Part shown: positions 45,835-55,612 of the stretch, one piece after another
Layout of the letters: every line of letters begins with the position of its first letter
Numbering within the stretch: the first letter of the stretch is position 1
From: QHXM01 sp032160705
Lineage (GTDB): Bacteria > Acidobacteriota > Blastocatellia > Pyrinomonadales > Pyrinomonadaceae
DNA: 64,000 nucleotides
Assembly (NCBI GenBank): GCA_032160705.1
Contig: JAVHVE010000017.1
Location: 36,928-100,927 of the forward strand
Direction of reading: 5' to 3'
Program-made: the position numbers and the translations under genes
Notes under the pieces: generated by a model
The model's database searches: none
Seen by the model: only the letters and a program-made list of their open reading frames with translations
Told to the model about the DNA's origin: nothing

Positions 45835-45917
45835 TCGTTTCTCCGTCAAAGTTCAGAGCAGACGCTAGTCTGCCTAAAGTGTCTCGGCCTCTCTCGCCGG
45901 TTAAAGCGTCAACGCCC

Positions 45918-47849
45918 TCAGGCGCAAATAATCGCGGCCTCCTTCTCACGCGCGGGACGTGTGTGTTCTTCATCCTGAAAGAGCCTGTGCCAGAGTTCGA
46001 GCATGAAGAGCGCCCAGAGCTGCGTGGAATGATCGCGGCGATTGCGCTCGTGCTCGTCTAAGAGCAAGTCCACGTAACGCGGCTCGACGTAGCCACGCGT
46101 GCGTGCGCGCTGGCTGGTCAAAGTCTCACGGATGCGCCCGCGCAGTTGGCTATTGATCCACTGTTGAAGTGGCACACCGAAGCCCTGCTTGGGACGGTTC
46201 AGAATTTCCGGCGGCACTAAATCCCGCACGGCGCGCTTCAGAATGTGCTTGGTTTCCAGTCCACGCATTTTCATAGAGGCCGGGATGCGCGTGACAAACT
46301 CGATCAGCTTGTGATCCAGCAAGGGCGCGCGCGCTTCGAGCGAGGCGGCCATGCTCATCCGGTCAACTTTGGTCAGGATGTCGCCCGGCAAGTATGTCTT
46401 GCTGTCAATGTAGAGCAGCGCATCGAGCGGCTCACTGGTTTTGACGCGCGAGGCGTAAGATTGGAAGCTCGTGAGCGTTGGGGGCTGGCGTCGCAGTTCT
46501 TCTTGAAAGTTTTGCGTATAGAGCGAGAGCTTGTTGAGCTTTGTAAAGACGGAGACGCTATCGAGGTAGCGGTCGAGCGGGTCGAGCGCGACGTTATGAA
46601 GATAGTTGCGTCCCCGCGTGCCGTGTGGAAGACGACGGCTGAGAGGTTGCATCAACTGTTCGCGCAGGACGCGTGGCAGGCGTGCAAAGCCGCTCCGCCT
46701 TTGATCCGTCGCGTAGCGCGTGTAGCCAGCGAACAACTCATCGCCTCCATCGCCCGAAAGAACGACCGTCACGTACTGCCGAGCCAGCTTTGAAACCATG
46801 TAGGTCGGGATGGCGGATGAATCTGCGAATGGCTCGTCGAAATGCCATGCCAGTTCGTCAACCACGTCGCAAATTTCCGGCGTGACGATGAACTCGTGGT
46901 GATCTGTCCCAAAATGCTTGGCCGCCACACGCGCATACTTCAACTCGTTGAAGCTGTCTTCGTGAAATCCGATTGAGAAAGTCTTGACGGGCTGATTCAT
47001 GTTGCGCGCCATCAAGCCAACAATTGTGCTCGAATCAACGCCGCCGGAAAGAAACGCACCCAGCGGAACGTCCGACACGAGCCGCACGCGCACGGCCTCG
47101 TCAAGCTCGGCGCGCAACTCTTCCAGATAGTCCTCTTCACGCAAGGCGGCCTGCGGTGGCTCGTAAGAAAAATCCCAATACTGCTCGACGGAGAGTTTGC
47201 CATCGGAGAGTGTCAGGTAATGGCCGGGCGGGAGTTTCTGGATGCCTTGAAAGATGCTGAGCGGGTCGGGCACGTAGCCAAAGGTGAAGTAGGCATCCAA
47301 TGCCTCACGGTTGATTTCGCGTTTGACTTGCGGGTGCTGGAGCAGGGATTTCAGTTCCGAGCCGAAAACAAATGTCCCCTCGGCAGTCTGGGTGTAGTAG
47401 AGCGGTTTTTTTCCTGCGCGGTCACGCGCGATGAAGAGAAGATGCTGGCGCTCGTCCCAAAGCGCGAAGGCAAACATGCCGCGCAGGCGCTCAACGAAAC
47501 GCGCGCCGTATTCTTCGTAAGCGTGAACGATTGTTTCCGTGTCGGAGTTGGTCTGAAATTTGTGGCCGCGCGCTTCCAACTCGCGTTGCAGGTCGCGGTA
47601 GTTGTAGATTTCGCCGTTGAAGACCACCCAGATTGAGCCATCTTCATTCGAGATTGGCTGGTGGCCTCCCTTGAGGTCAATGATCGAGAGCCGTCTCATG
47701 CCGAGAGCGGCGCGCCCGCGCACCATTGCGCCCTGATCGTCAGGGCCGCGATGCTCGATGACGCGGCACATGCGCTCCAGCAGAGCGAGACGCTCCTCGC
47801 TCGCGCCCGCACCTTGCGCTCCATCTATGAAACCTGCGATTCCGCACAT
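45918..47849 (-). CDS. Exosortase-system amidotransferase 1 (AsnB-like)
   Basis: 643 residues. Cys2 of MCGIAGFIDGAQG is the glutaminase nucleophile, and FNGEIYNYRDLQRELEARG and LSGGVDSSTIVG (ATP-PP loop) complete the two domains. The overall pattern matches the exosortase-A-system amidotransferase (TIGR03108-like). A likely role is amide formation on the uronic acid or another acidic group of the EPS; its exact acceptor is unproven. It shares the locus with a second AsnB-like gene at 37539, of similar length but clearly different sequence. Confidence 0.92.
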   Translation of the reverse strand: MCGIAGFIDGAQGAGASEERLALLERMCRVIEHRGPDDQGAMVRGRAALGMRRLSIIDLKGGHQPISNEDGSIWVVFNGEIYNYRDLQRELEARGHKFQTNSDTETIVHAYEEYGARFVERLRGMFAFALWDERQHLLFIARDRAGKKPLYYTQTAEGTFVFGSELKSLLQHPQVKREINREALDAYFTFGYVPDPLSIFQGIQKLPPGHYLTLSDGKLSVEQYWDFSYEPPQAALREEDYLEELRAELDEAVRVRLVSDVPLGAFLSGGVDSSTIVGLMARNMNQPVKTFSIGFHEDSFNELKYARVAAKHFGTDHHEFIVTPEICDVVDELAWHFDEPFADSSAIPTYMVSKLARQYVTVVLSGDGGDELFAGYTRYATDQRRSGFARLPRVLREQLMQPLSRRLPHGTRGRNYLHNVALDPLDRYLDSVSVFTKLNKLSLYTQNFQEELRRQPPTLTSFQSYASRVKTSEPLDALLYIDSKTYLPGDILTKVDRMSMAASLEARAPLLDHKLIEFVTRIPASMKMRGLETKHILKRAVRDLVPPEILNRPKQGFGVPLQQWINSQLRGRIRETLTSQRARTRGYVEPRYVDLLLDEHERNRRDHSTQLWALFMLELWHRLFQDEEHTRPAREKEAAIICA

Positions 47850-47888
47850 AGCCTGTTTCTAAATTTCTCCAGAGTTGTTGCCTATCTT

Positions 47889-49466
47889 TTAGGGGAGCGC
47901 GTGAGAAGGAATATCCTTTCCAGTCTCTTTAACTGTTCTGCCTTTCGTGCCCAATGCTACAGCCGCTTCTTTCGCCTGCGAGGATTTGTACATGAAATGT
48001 AAGCAGACGGCGTAGCCGACCGGATAATAAAGGTAATAGAGAAAAGCGACTGACGCGAAAAAGCTGCTGACAATGTAGCCGATCAGGCTCGCCTGGAGCC
48101 CGATGGCCAGATAGTAAAAGTGCGCCTTGTGCCGCGCGCCTAAAGTCTCGCGCTCGATTTGCCTGAGCCGCCTGAGCGCCGTCCACATCAGCATGACATA
48201 GAGAATGAGAGCCGGGATGCCTAGCTCGGCAGAGACCTGCGTGTAAGCGTTGTGGCTCACCTGTTCATGGATGGAAACGGTGTGAAAATTGCCCATCCCG
48301 ATGCCGAGCAAGGGGTGGCGCAAGCTCATCCAGATTGATCTTAAAAGAAGCGCCTGGCGCGAGACTGCGGAAGCAAGCGCGCTCTCGTCGCTGCCGCCTG
48401 TGCCGTAGGTGGAGGCCAGGCGTTCCACCAAAGCGCCCGGCAGCAAGATTAGCATAAACGCGCCGCACAGGATTGAGCAGAGCATGACGCCCAGACGATG
48501 TCGCCGTCCAAATTTCCACGCTAAGACCAGCAGCACGCAGACCAGCCCGATGAAGCCGCCGCGCGAGAATGTCACCAGATTGGCTGCGATCATCACCAGG
48601 GCGCACGCGCCGTAAATTATTTTCCTGGTCATTCCGCGCGCGGTCACCAGCATGGCGACACTCAGGGGAACCATCATCACCAGAAACAGCGCCATGTCGT
48701 TTGGATTCTCGAACATGCCGCCGATGATTCCTAAGACACGCGAGCCCGCCAGCTTTAATTGGCCTAAACGATAATCGTTGAGCGCGGCGACGCTCACCAG
48801 GCAGCCCGCCGCCAGCCCTAGAAAGATGAGAGCCTTTAAGCGCTGCTCGGTTTTGATGACGTTCACCATCACGACGAACATCACGACAACTTTCAGAAAT
48901 TGTATGAAGTTGTCCCAGGCTTCCGCCGGACTAATGGCGAGCGGCACGCCAACCAGCCCGATTAAAGCAAGCCAGAGAATGAGATTGACCTCGCGGGGCC
49001 GCACGGTGAGTGTGCCTTCAAGGCCAAGCTGTGTCGGGACGAAGGCGACGAGCGTGGCGACGGCAATCCAGAAGGCGAGCGAGTTTAAACCGGAAAGAGA
49101 CTCGAACAATTCGTAAGGGCGAAAGTAGAGAACCAGAGTGAACAGGAAGAGCCCGGCGAAGCTGAGCGCGTGACCACGCCTGGAAGTCCAGCCCTCTTTT
49201 TTTTCCGTAGATTTTCCGGTAGAGCGGGCGCTTGCCTTGAGCACGCCTCCCGCATCCTCTCCCTGCCACGGAAGATCATCACGCGTCCTGTCATCAACCT
49301 CGCGGTCGCGCACCGGCCACTCGTCAGTCTCATCTACGGACGAGACGTGATGAGAGCGTTCGCGTCCGGCTGCGGCGAACCCTTCTTCAAGTTCCCGCTC
49401 CTCCAGAGCCTTGTGCCCGCGTCTCGTGATGGGCTCGTAATCGAAGGGTGTGGATTTGTATGACAT
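47889..49466 (-). CDS. O-antigen ligase/polymerase-like membrane protein (Wzy_C domain)
   Basis: 525 residues from the ATG at 49466; a TTG at 49514 would add 16 residues. A charged cytoplasmic stub of about 95 residues precedes 10-12 membrane helices. The Wzy_C/WaaL-like loop has LLLRSIWMSLRHPLLGIGMG and NFHTVSIHEQVSHNAYTQVS, with the conserved His and Asn of the family. It should polymerise or ligate repeat units on the periplasmic side, downstream of Wzx. It is the first gene of the operon after a gap containing a candidate promoter. Confidence 0.9.
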   Translation of the reverse strand: MSYKSTPFDYEPITRRGHKALEERELEEGFAAAGRERSHHVSSVDETDEWPVRDREVDDRTRDDLPWQGEDAGGVLKASARSTGKSTEKKEGWTSRRGHALSFAGLFLFTLVLYFRPYELFESLSGLNSLAFWIAVATLVAFVPTQLGLEGTLTVRPREVNLILWLALIGLVGVPLAISPAEAWDNFIQFLKVVVMFVVMVNVIKTEQRLKALIFLGLAAGCLVSVAALNDYRLGQLKLAGSRVLGIIGGMFENPNDMALFLVMMVPLSVAMLVTARGMTRKIIYGACALVMIAANLVTFSRGGFIGLVCVLLVLAWKFGRRHRLGVMLCSILCGAFMLILLPGALVERLASTYGTGGSDESALASAVSRQALLLRSIWMSLRHPLLGIGMGNFHTVSIHEQVSHNAYTQVSAELGIPALILYVMLMWTALRRLRQIERETLGARHKAHFYYLAIGLQASLIGYIVSSFFASVAFLYYLYYPVGYAVCLHFMYKSSQAKEAAVALGTKGRTVKETGKDIPSHALP

Positions 49467-49598
49467 CTGCGGCACGCCGAACCGAGCAGGCCTTCTGCGG
49501 CGAGAGTCCCCCAAAGGAGGCCGCGCCCTTTCGAACGCGAGGCTTCTTCACAGAAAGCCGCCACCAGTGAAGGGACATCTTAACGCATCTTCACCAAA

Positions 49599-49627
49599 AA
49601 TTTACGCGGGCAAAGGTCATCGATCAA
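49599..49627 (-). promoter_or_regulatory. Candidate promoter of the large glycosyltransferase operon
   Basis: On the minus strand TTGATC (49622-49627), 17 bases, TAAATT (49599-49604), about 130 bases before the ATG at 49466. Both boxes are imperfect. Confidence 0.4.
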
Positions 49628-49688
49628 AAACCTCAGCCCACGCTACACGCCGCTCCGGGGAATTTGTAGTTTATCTGGCGCGAACCGC

Positions 49689-50840
49689 TCAGACCGGAAC
49701 GCCTTCTTCGTCGCCAATCAGCACCAGAGTGCGGACGCGCTCGCGTAGTGCCATCTCAAACCGGCGCGCTTCTTCAATCTCCGAGAAGGAGAGAGAGCGC
49801 AATTCCTGCTCAATGCGGCGGCGATAATCCGAGACCAGAGAGTCCGAAACGCCGAGCGTGGCGGCGACTTCCAACTGCGTCGCATGATCCGGGCTCAAGT
49901 AGCAGTGCCAGAGCACGCCCAGCATCCGATTGTACTGTTTGACTTTACCGCGCACAGTCTCGTGCAAGCTCTTCAAAAAACCATCAACGAAATTGGCCGC
50001 CTCGTTCTCAGATTCACGGCGCAGCAAGCCCTGCTCCGGGTTATCACACCCGTCCACCGGCTCAAACTGATTGCCGCCCTCGTCCGCGTCGTCTCCGCCG
50101 AGCGGGACAAGATAAATGTCCATCACGGGCAGGCGTGACATGACGAGTCCGCGCAATGCGCGTACATCTATGGGCGCGTCGGCTGCCTCGAGCACGGAGA
50201 TAATCAAATCTTCGAGGTCTGAATTTCCAATCACTATCTGCGAATCGCCCGTGCAACCGACCATCCGCGTATCGCGCTGGCGCACAGGAATCATCTGGAT
50301 GCGCTGGTCAAGATCGTGACTGTCGCGGCGCGGTTTGTTCAGCGGCCACTCACTCAGGCCATAGACGCGGTCAGCGAGGCGACGATGCGGCTCGTTATCT
50401 ATGCCGGAAGTATCAAAACGGCGGAAGTTGGCGCTTGATTGAATAAGCGTGGAGATGCGGCGAGCCAGGCGATAGGATTCCGGGTGGCGCTTGCGAAGCT
50501 CAGCCGTCAAAAGGTTGGTTAGCTCAATCTGCCCGATCTCGCATTCGATTTCGGCATCCGTCATCTCCGTATCCAGATAGTGCTGGAAGCGACCCTTGCT
50601 GAGAAGCTGGACGAAGAGTTCCTGCGTCAAATCCGTGAAAGCGTTGTGCGAGCCTTCTTCGACGAGAAGACCTGCGCTACGGGACGCGCGCACCAGCGGG
50701 TGATGGCAGACAAGCCTGTGCAGCTCCGCCCAGAGGCGGCTGACATCCGAGCAGCGCAGGCTTTCGACCCACGGCCCGCTCTTGGATTGGCGCTCAAAGG
50801 CCGCACGTGGGGCGCGCGGCTGTTCCTTGATGGCGCTCAT
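49689..50840 (-). CDS. Sigma-70-like HTH protein of unknown family
   Basis: 383 residues from the ATG at 50840, with AAAGGT upstream. A longer frame from a TTG at 50906 would cross a perfect TATAAT, so the ATG is preferred. Residues about 60-140 look like a sigma region 2 helix bundle (FTDLTQELFVQLLSKGRFQH). Near the C-terminus TQLEVAATLGVSDSLVSDYR, then RRIEQELRSLSFSEIEE, is a sigma-4-like helix-turn-helix. The middle 180 residues match nothing I recognise. No anti-sigma or PrsR-like partner is beside it. It could be a regulator of this locus, but this is inferred only from position and the terminal HTH. Confidence 0.5.
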   Translation of the reverse strand: MSAIKEQPRAPRAAFERQSKSGPWVESLRCSDVSRLWAELHRLVCHHPLVRASRSAGLLVEEGSHNAFTDLTQELFVQLLSKGRFQHYLDTEMTDAEIECEIGQIELTNLLTAELRKRHPESYRLARRISTLIQSSANFRRFDTSGIDNEPHRRLADRVYGLSEWPLNKPRRDSHDLDQRIQMIPVRQRDTRMVGCTGDSQIVIGNSDLEDLIISVLEAADAPIDVRALRGLVMSRLPVMDIYLVPLGGDDADEGGNQFEPVDGCDNPEQGLLRRESENEAANFVDGFLKSLHETVRGKVKQYNRMLGVLWHCYLSPDHATQLEVAATLGVSDSLVSDYRRRIEQELRSLSFSEIEEARRFEMALRERVRTLVLIGDEEGVPV

Positions 50841-51617
50841 GGTTGAACCTTTCGGCTGATTATCACTGGTAGATTTCACGGTATTATAGTTATGGCAGTC
50901 GCGCAAGGTTGGATTGAGATCAGCGAATCATTTTCTCAGCAGTTCGGTTAGCCTCTCGGAAACTACCGCCTAGCTATTCGGAAACTCTCGTCGCTGTATA
51001 TTCTTCTCGCGTGGACGGACGGGCGAGTGTTTCACCGCACTTGGTCGAGGGGCAACCTGTGTGAACAAGCTGTTTGACGAACGATACGTCGGAGCCTGAA
51101 GTTGAAAGGAACGGACGGGTCGTGACGATTATCTCAAGAGGAGCCGCACGATGCTTTGACGGTGACGAACGAGCCAAACTCTCACCCAGGGGAAGGTATC
51201 GCTCAGAACCCGCTGGCTTCTATTTTATGGACTTTGCTGGAGTCCACGCCACGATGACCGCAAGGGGAACTGGTGCGCGTCATCCAGGAAAGGGTCAAGG
51301 GGAGCGTGCACCCCTTGACGACAGAAAAGATGTTATCAGCAAACCACGAAATGAGCAACATCTTTTTACAAAGAGGCCAAAATATTGATATTGCACATAA
51401 AAAAGCGGTTTACGGCCTCTTAACTTTGGAAGCTGGAGGGGATTAGCGTTTTATTTACGTTGACCAAGCGAAGTGCCTGACAGGGTCGAACAGTTGTCTG
51501 TAGCATTTACCTTGCCCCTTCCACCGCCTTACAGCATGGGCGCTTCGAGTCTGGTGAGTCGAAAACTGACAAGCGATCCAACGTGGAAAGGTAGCCGACA
51601 TTGAAGGGGTTAACACC
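50841..51617. other. 777-base gap between divergent genes
   Basis: No gene is supported. A perfect TATAAT on the minus strand (50883-50888) could be the -10 box of the sigma-like gene, but no -35 box matches it. A hairpin with arms GTCAAGGGG/CCCCTTGAC at 51294-51319 and an 8-bp inverted repeat (AAGAGGCC at 51371-51378, GGCCTCTT at 51414-51421) are visible. No riboswitch core was recognised. Confidence 0.4.
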
Positions 51618-51938
51618 ATGATTCTGAGCGCAATCACATTCTGTAAAAGAGCTACGTGCCCTTCCTCAGAGATTCTGCTGTCGTACCGGACGTGCGGTCT
51701 GGCGGCGGAGCGGATGGTTTGGGTGGCAGCGCATCTGGACGAATGCGATTTCTGCGGCGCGGAACTTCAACTGCTGACCGAACACGCGCCAGCGCCAGCG
51801 GAGGAATGCGCGCTCGCCGACATGCCCCCTCATTTACGCTGGCTCGCCGAATCGCTCCTGAGCGCAAGCCTGCTCAACCTTGAATCCCTCGCCGGACCCG
51901 TCTATGAAAAAGAGCGTCTGACGTTGACGGACGCCTGA
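51618..51938 (+). CDS. Small Cys-rich protein (zinc-finger/anti-sigma-like)
   Basis: 106 residues, plus strand, from an ATG with AAGGGG about nine bases upstream. An HxxxCxxC-type motif (AAHLDECDFCGAEL, about residues 37-50) is typical of zinc-binding anti-sigma domains, though the protein lacks a membrane helix. The N-terminus has Cys at positions 9 and 14 (FCKRATC). The rest is acidic and helical. It is divergent from the sigma-like gene at 49689, so a sigma/anti-sigma pair is possible but unproven. Confidence 0.6.
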   Translation: MILSAITFCKRATCPSSEILLSYRTCGLAAERMVWVAAHLDECDFCGAELQLLTEHAPAPAEECALADMPPHLRWLAESLLSASLLNLESLAGPVYEKERLTLTDA

Positions 51939-51989
51939 TTCCGAAGACTTAGAAGCCTCGCTGACATCTTTTACTATCCCATCATTGCC

Positions 51990-52652
51990 TCACGACCTGC
52001 CGGAGCGTCTTCGCCTTCCGGCCTTCTGCTTAACCTCCGGGCAGGGCGACGTGGATGAAAACTTTCCGCCGGCATCGGTGAGCTGCAATTCTTCATCGGG
52101 CCACACTTCAGGAAAGGTATAGCCCGGCCCTTTTTTAAAGGTTCGCTCTTCCCAGATTCTTTTTCCCGTCTCGTCAAAGTAAATTCTGTGTTCAAGCTGG
52201 GAGCCGTTGACCGCGCCGCCCGTGATGAAGACGAAGCGGAGGCGTCCCCGTTCGTCGTAGTAATGCTCCAGCTTGAGCGAAGAATCCTCCGAGCCGCCTT
52301 CGTTTTGATAAAAGCGTGCGCGCCCACTTGCGTCTGTCGCGATCATCCGCAAAGTGTCCTCGCCGGGCTCACAATATTCAAAGGTACGTTTCTTCGTAGT
52401 TAAACTCTTCCTGCTCATGCCGGTCTTGACGGACTGAACGATGGCCCTGATGGCCTTGATCTTCGGGTGCTGCTGCCAGTTGGCCTTTGTGACTTCGCCG
52501 CCGGTTTCCTGCAACAAAGAATTGGATGGAGTAATTGCAAAGACGGAGGACTTCGGCGAGATGGACGAGGTGCGCGTGCTTTCAACCGCATAAAGCGAGA
52601 TTGCGCTCACCAGAATCAAGAGCAGCAGGAGAGAACCGAATGTTTGTTTCAT
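51990..52652 (-). CDS. Secreted hypothetical protein
   Basis: 220 residues from an ATG at 52652. A signal peptide (FGSLLLLLILVSAISLYAVE) is followed by a mature part with Lys/Thr-rich helices and then a YD-like beta segment (YYDERGRLRFVFITGGAVNG, then IYFDETGKRIWEERTF). The repeat-like pattern resembles short secreted RHS/YD fragments. No homologue is recognised and the function is unknown. It lies between the small Cys-rich gene and the HerA-like gene; no shared operon is clear. Confidence 0.65.
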   Translation of the reverse strand: MKQTFGSLLLLLILVSAISLYAVESTRTSSISPKSSVFAITPSNSLLQETGGEVTKANWQQHPKIKAIRAIVQSVKTGMSRKSLTTKKRTFEYCEPGEDTLRMIATDASGRARFYQNEGGSEDSSLKLEHYYDERGRLRFVFITGGAVNGSQLEHRIYFDETGKRIWEERTFKKGPGYTFPEVWPDEELQLTDAGGKFSSTSPCPEVKQKAGRRRRSGRS

Positions 52653-52711
52653 CGAATGGTTTTACCTTTCAACTTTAGCCAGGCTATGGATTTGGTTCGA
52701 TCATAATTTTA

Positions 52712-54412
52712 TCAAATTCTGATGCCGCGTATTTTCTCACCCTTTTTTTCTCCCTTGACCAGCACGGCATTATCCTGCGCGCGATGGCTACGCTCGCGCG
52801 TCGAGTGCCATTCAGCCCACTCGGCGGGCGCGTCGAAGGTCTCGCCGCCGTGACGTGTAATGCGTTCGCGCACGCGGCACATGACGGGCGTATTGACGCC
52901 GACACCGGAGATCACGGCCTGGCCTTTGGTCAAAGCGGGAAGCTCGTCCAAGAGCTGGCGACCCGCGCCTTCGACCGATTTTGCCACCGTGTCCTGGTCA
53001 ATCGGGTTGACGATGCGCATGATGACCTGCGTCATGCATTGCGAGAGCACGTCCTGGTCTAGTTTTCCGGGGCGCTGCGTAATCAGGCCGATGCCGACGC
53101 CGAATTTGCGGCCTTCGGAAAGAATCTGTTTGAGGATGTTCGTCGAGACGACCGTCTGGCCTGCGGGCGCAAAGCGATGCGCCTCTTCAATCAAAGTGAA
53201 GACCGGATAGGGAAGATGACTCTCTGTTCCGGCCTGCGCCTCTTCGCGCACGGTCGCCATGCGCGCTTTATTGACGCGCCTGAGAAGCGTGGCAACGACA
53301 ACCTGCTGTTCGTTCTGCTCAATGTCTGAAAGTTGCAGCACGGTACAACGCCCCGGTTGAAACAACTCGTTGAGCGGAATGTGTTCGTGGTCAGAGAAGA
53401 TTGAGTCTGGACGATCAAAACGGTTGTCGAGTCGCCACAGCAGCGCATCAATCGAGCCGACGTTGCCGCCACTCCCTCGCCCATCATCTTCGCCGTACTT
53501 CTCTGCCGTCACGGCATCGCGCAAATCCTGGTAGCCCCACAAGCCCCGCTCTCCACGCTCGCCCGCAGTCAATTTCCTGTAAGCCTGCGAGAGATAGTGC
53601 AGCATCTTGTCCGATGTGCCTTCGGGCAAGAGATATTTGATGTCGGCTTCCGTCAGCGTGGAAACGCGCACACGGATGCGGTCATGCGTGAAGATTTTAA
53701 CTTCAGGCTTGTAGCTGCCGTCAGCGCTATGGAAACGCGCGTCGCCTTCAATCGAGCGCAGCGTGTCGTATTCGCCGTGCGGGTCAACGATGAGGACGGA
53801 GGCGCGATTGTAGGGGCGCATCAACTCTTCGACGAGCACGCCCGCCGTGTAGCTTTTGCCCGCGCCGGTTGAAGCCAGGATTGCAAGGTGTGTTGAGACG
53901 ACATCCTTGATTGAAAGTACGACGGGCACTTCGCCTTCGCTTCTCGTCAGCAGGCTTCCGATGTGCGCCGAGCCGGTCTCTTCCATCCGGCGGGGCGAGA
54001 GAACGTTTGAGAGAGTTTCTGACGAAGCGAGAAAAACGGGGTCGCCCGGATTGGGCGGGATACGCGGATTGATGAAATCACCGAGCGTGCGGCTGAAATA
54101 GCCGACCGCCTCGACGGTTATTTCGTACAGCTCGCCGCAATCAGAGTTGAGACCAATGAGAGACGAAACAACCGAAGGCGAAATCTCCGGGTCGGAGAGA
54201 AACACGTCGGGCAGATTACGTACGAGGCGGCGCGACGTGATGTTGCCGATGATGTGTCGCTCCTGTTCGGCGTCGTGCGCCACGTAATAAACGAATTCGC
54301 CGATGCGCGTGCGCAGATTGTCAGACGTGATGAAGAGATATTCGTGAGGAAGCTCGCCGGGACCTTTAACCGTCCCCGTGAGCGTATCTGTTGCGATCTG
54401 CTTTGCGGACAT
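52712..54412 (-). CDS. HerA-like ATPase (DUF87 / FtsK-HerA superfamily)
   Basis: 566 residues. An N-terminal HAS-barrel-like domain (about residues 1-110) leads into the motor domain: Walker A SILASTGAGKSYTAGVL-like (ILASTGAGKSYTAGV), DHEHIPLNELFQPGRCTVLQ, Walker B VFTLIEEAHRFAP, and LITQRPGKLDQDVLSQCMTQ as the sensor/Arg region. HerA works with the NurA nuclease in end resection or in phage-defence operons, but no NurA-like gene is next to it. It may be a general housekeeping gene or a passenger in this locus. It starts 32 bases after the fucose-synthase stop upstream. Confidence 0.87.
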   Translation of the reverse strand: MSAKQIATDTLTGTVKGPGELPHEYLFITSDNLRTRIGEFVYYVAHDAEQERHIIGNITSRRLVRNLPDVFLSDPEISPSVVSSLIGLNSDCGELYEITVEAVGYFSRTLGDFINPRIPPNPGDPVFLASSETLSNVLSPRRMEETGSAHIGSLLTRSEGEVPVVLSIKDVVSTHLAILASTGAGKSYTAGVLVEELMRPYNRASVLIVDPHGEYDTLRSIEGDARFHSADGSYKPEVKIFTHDRIRVRVSTLTEADIKYLLPEGTSDKMLHYLSQAYRKLTAGERGERGLWGYQDLRDAVTAEKYGEDDGRGSGGNVGSIDALLWRLDNRFDRPDSIFSDHEHIPLNELFQPGRCTVLQLSDIEQNEQQVVVATLLRRVNKARMATVREEAQAGTESHLPYPVFTLIEEAHRFAPAGQTVVSTNILKQILSEGRKFGVGIGLITQRPGKLDQDVLSQCMTQVIMRIVNPIDQDTVAKSVEGAGRQLLDELPALTKGQAVISGVGVNTPVMCRVRERITRHGGETFDAPAEWAEWHSTRERSHRAQDNAVLVKGEKKGEKIRGIRI

Positions 54413-54444
54413 AAAGGGAAGTCCTTAAATCTGAAAGTTCCGGC

Positions 54445-55398
54445 TTAAGCGTTGATCCCGGCCTCGTACCAGTCAATGGTACGTCGCAATCCTTCTTCCA
54501 AAGAAACCTGCGCGCGGAAACCGAATTTTTCAAAGGCGCGCGAAACGTCCAAACAGCGGCGCGGCTGCCCGTCGGGCTTACTCGGTTGCCACCTGATCTC
54601 TCCCTCAAACTTGGTCAGGCGCGCGATCATCTGAACCAATTCACGAATCTTGATTTCACGACCCGTGCCGAGATTGACGGGCGCGCGCTCATTATAATCT
54701 TTCGCCGCTCGAAGGATACCTTCCGCACAATCTTCGACGTAGAGAAACTCGCGCGAGGCATCGCCCGACCCCCAGACTTCGATGTAAGAACGCCCTGCGC
54801 GCCGCGCTTCGACGCACTTGCGGATCAAGGCCGGGATGACGTGCGAGGTTTCAAGATCGAAATTATCGCCACTTCCGTACAGATTCGCCGGAAGCAGAAA
54901 GATCGAGTTGAAGCCGTATTGCTCTCGATAGCTCTGAGATTGCACGAGCATCATCTTCTTCGCCAGGCCGTAAGGAGCGTTCGTCTCCTCAGGATAGCCG
55001 TTCCACAAATCATCTTCACGAAAAGGAACGGGAGTGAATTTCGGATACGCGCAAACCGTCCCAAGGGCAACAAATTTTTCAACTCCGTGCAGGCGCGACT
55101 GTTCGATCAGTTGCGTTCCCATCATCAGGTTGTCGTAAAAAAAGCGTCCCGGATTCTTCTGATTGTGCCCGATGCCGCCGACGACTGCGGCCATGTGTAT
55201 GACCATCTCCGGTTTCGTGTCTGCGAGCAGTCGGATGATGTCCGCGCCCTCCACCAGATCATAGTCACGTTTACGCGGCACGAAGATTTCCGTGTTTGCA
55301 TAGTCCCTCAATCTCTGCACGACGAATCGTCCAAGAAAACCTGCGCCGCCCGTGACCACGATTTTCTTGTAAGGAAAATTATTCTGCGCTGTGTCCAT
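54445..55398 (-). CDS. fcl: GDP-L-fucose synthase (Fcl/WcaG)
   Basis: 317 residues. NADP-binding loop VVTGGAGFLGRFVVQRL, LGTVCAYPKFTPVPF, and the catalytic YGLAKK (Tyr about 143 and Lys about 147) identify an extended SDR. HMAAVVGGIGHNQKNPGRFF, with NPANLYGSGDNFD-like LLPANLYGSGDNFD, is typical of GDP-fucose synthase. It converts GDP-4-keto-6-deoxymannose to GDP-L-fucose (epimerase and reductase steps). The substrate is made by the divergently oriented gmd at 55613. Both genes feed the EPS precursor pool. Confidence 0.92.
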   Translation of the reverse strand: MDTAQNNFPYKKIVVTGGAGFLGRFVVQRLRDYANTEIFVPRKRDYDLVEGADIIRLLADTKPEMVIHMAAVVGGIGHNQKNPGRFFYDNLMMGTQLIEQSRLHGVEKFVALGTVCAYPKFTPVPFREDDLWNGYPEETNAPYGLAKKMMLVQSQSYREQYGFNSIFLLPANLYGSGDNFDLETSHVIPALIRKCVEARRAGRSYIEVWGSGDASREFLYVEDCAEGILRAAKDYNERAPVNLGTGREIKIRELVQMIARLTKFEGEIRWQPSKPDGQPRRCLDVSRAFEKFGFRAQVSLEEGLRRTIDWYEAGINA

Positions 55399-55612
55399 TA
55401 ATTAATCCGGTTTGATTTAGATTCGCTGGCGATCAGGCAGCAAACGTTTTTATTCGATGGATATAATATCAAAAACAAGTAGGCTCTGCGAACAGGCTGC
55501 CCTTCGCGTCAGCTTGCTGAAACGCTCTGTATTGGTTATCGTATCGAACTTCCAGCGTTTTGAACGCCATCTATCTTACAGAATCATCTTCCCTAACAGG
55601 TAGTTTTTCAAT

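Noticed and set aside
51074..51388. 104-codon plus-strand frame in the gap
   Set aside because: No ribosome binding site, composition unlike the neighbours, and it crosses a hairpin.
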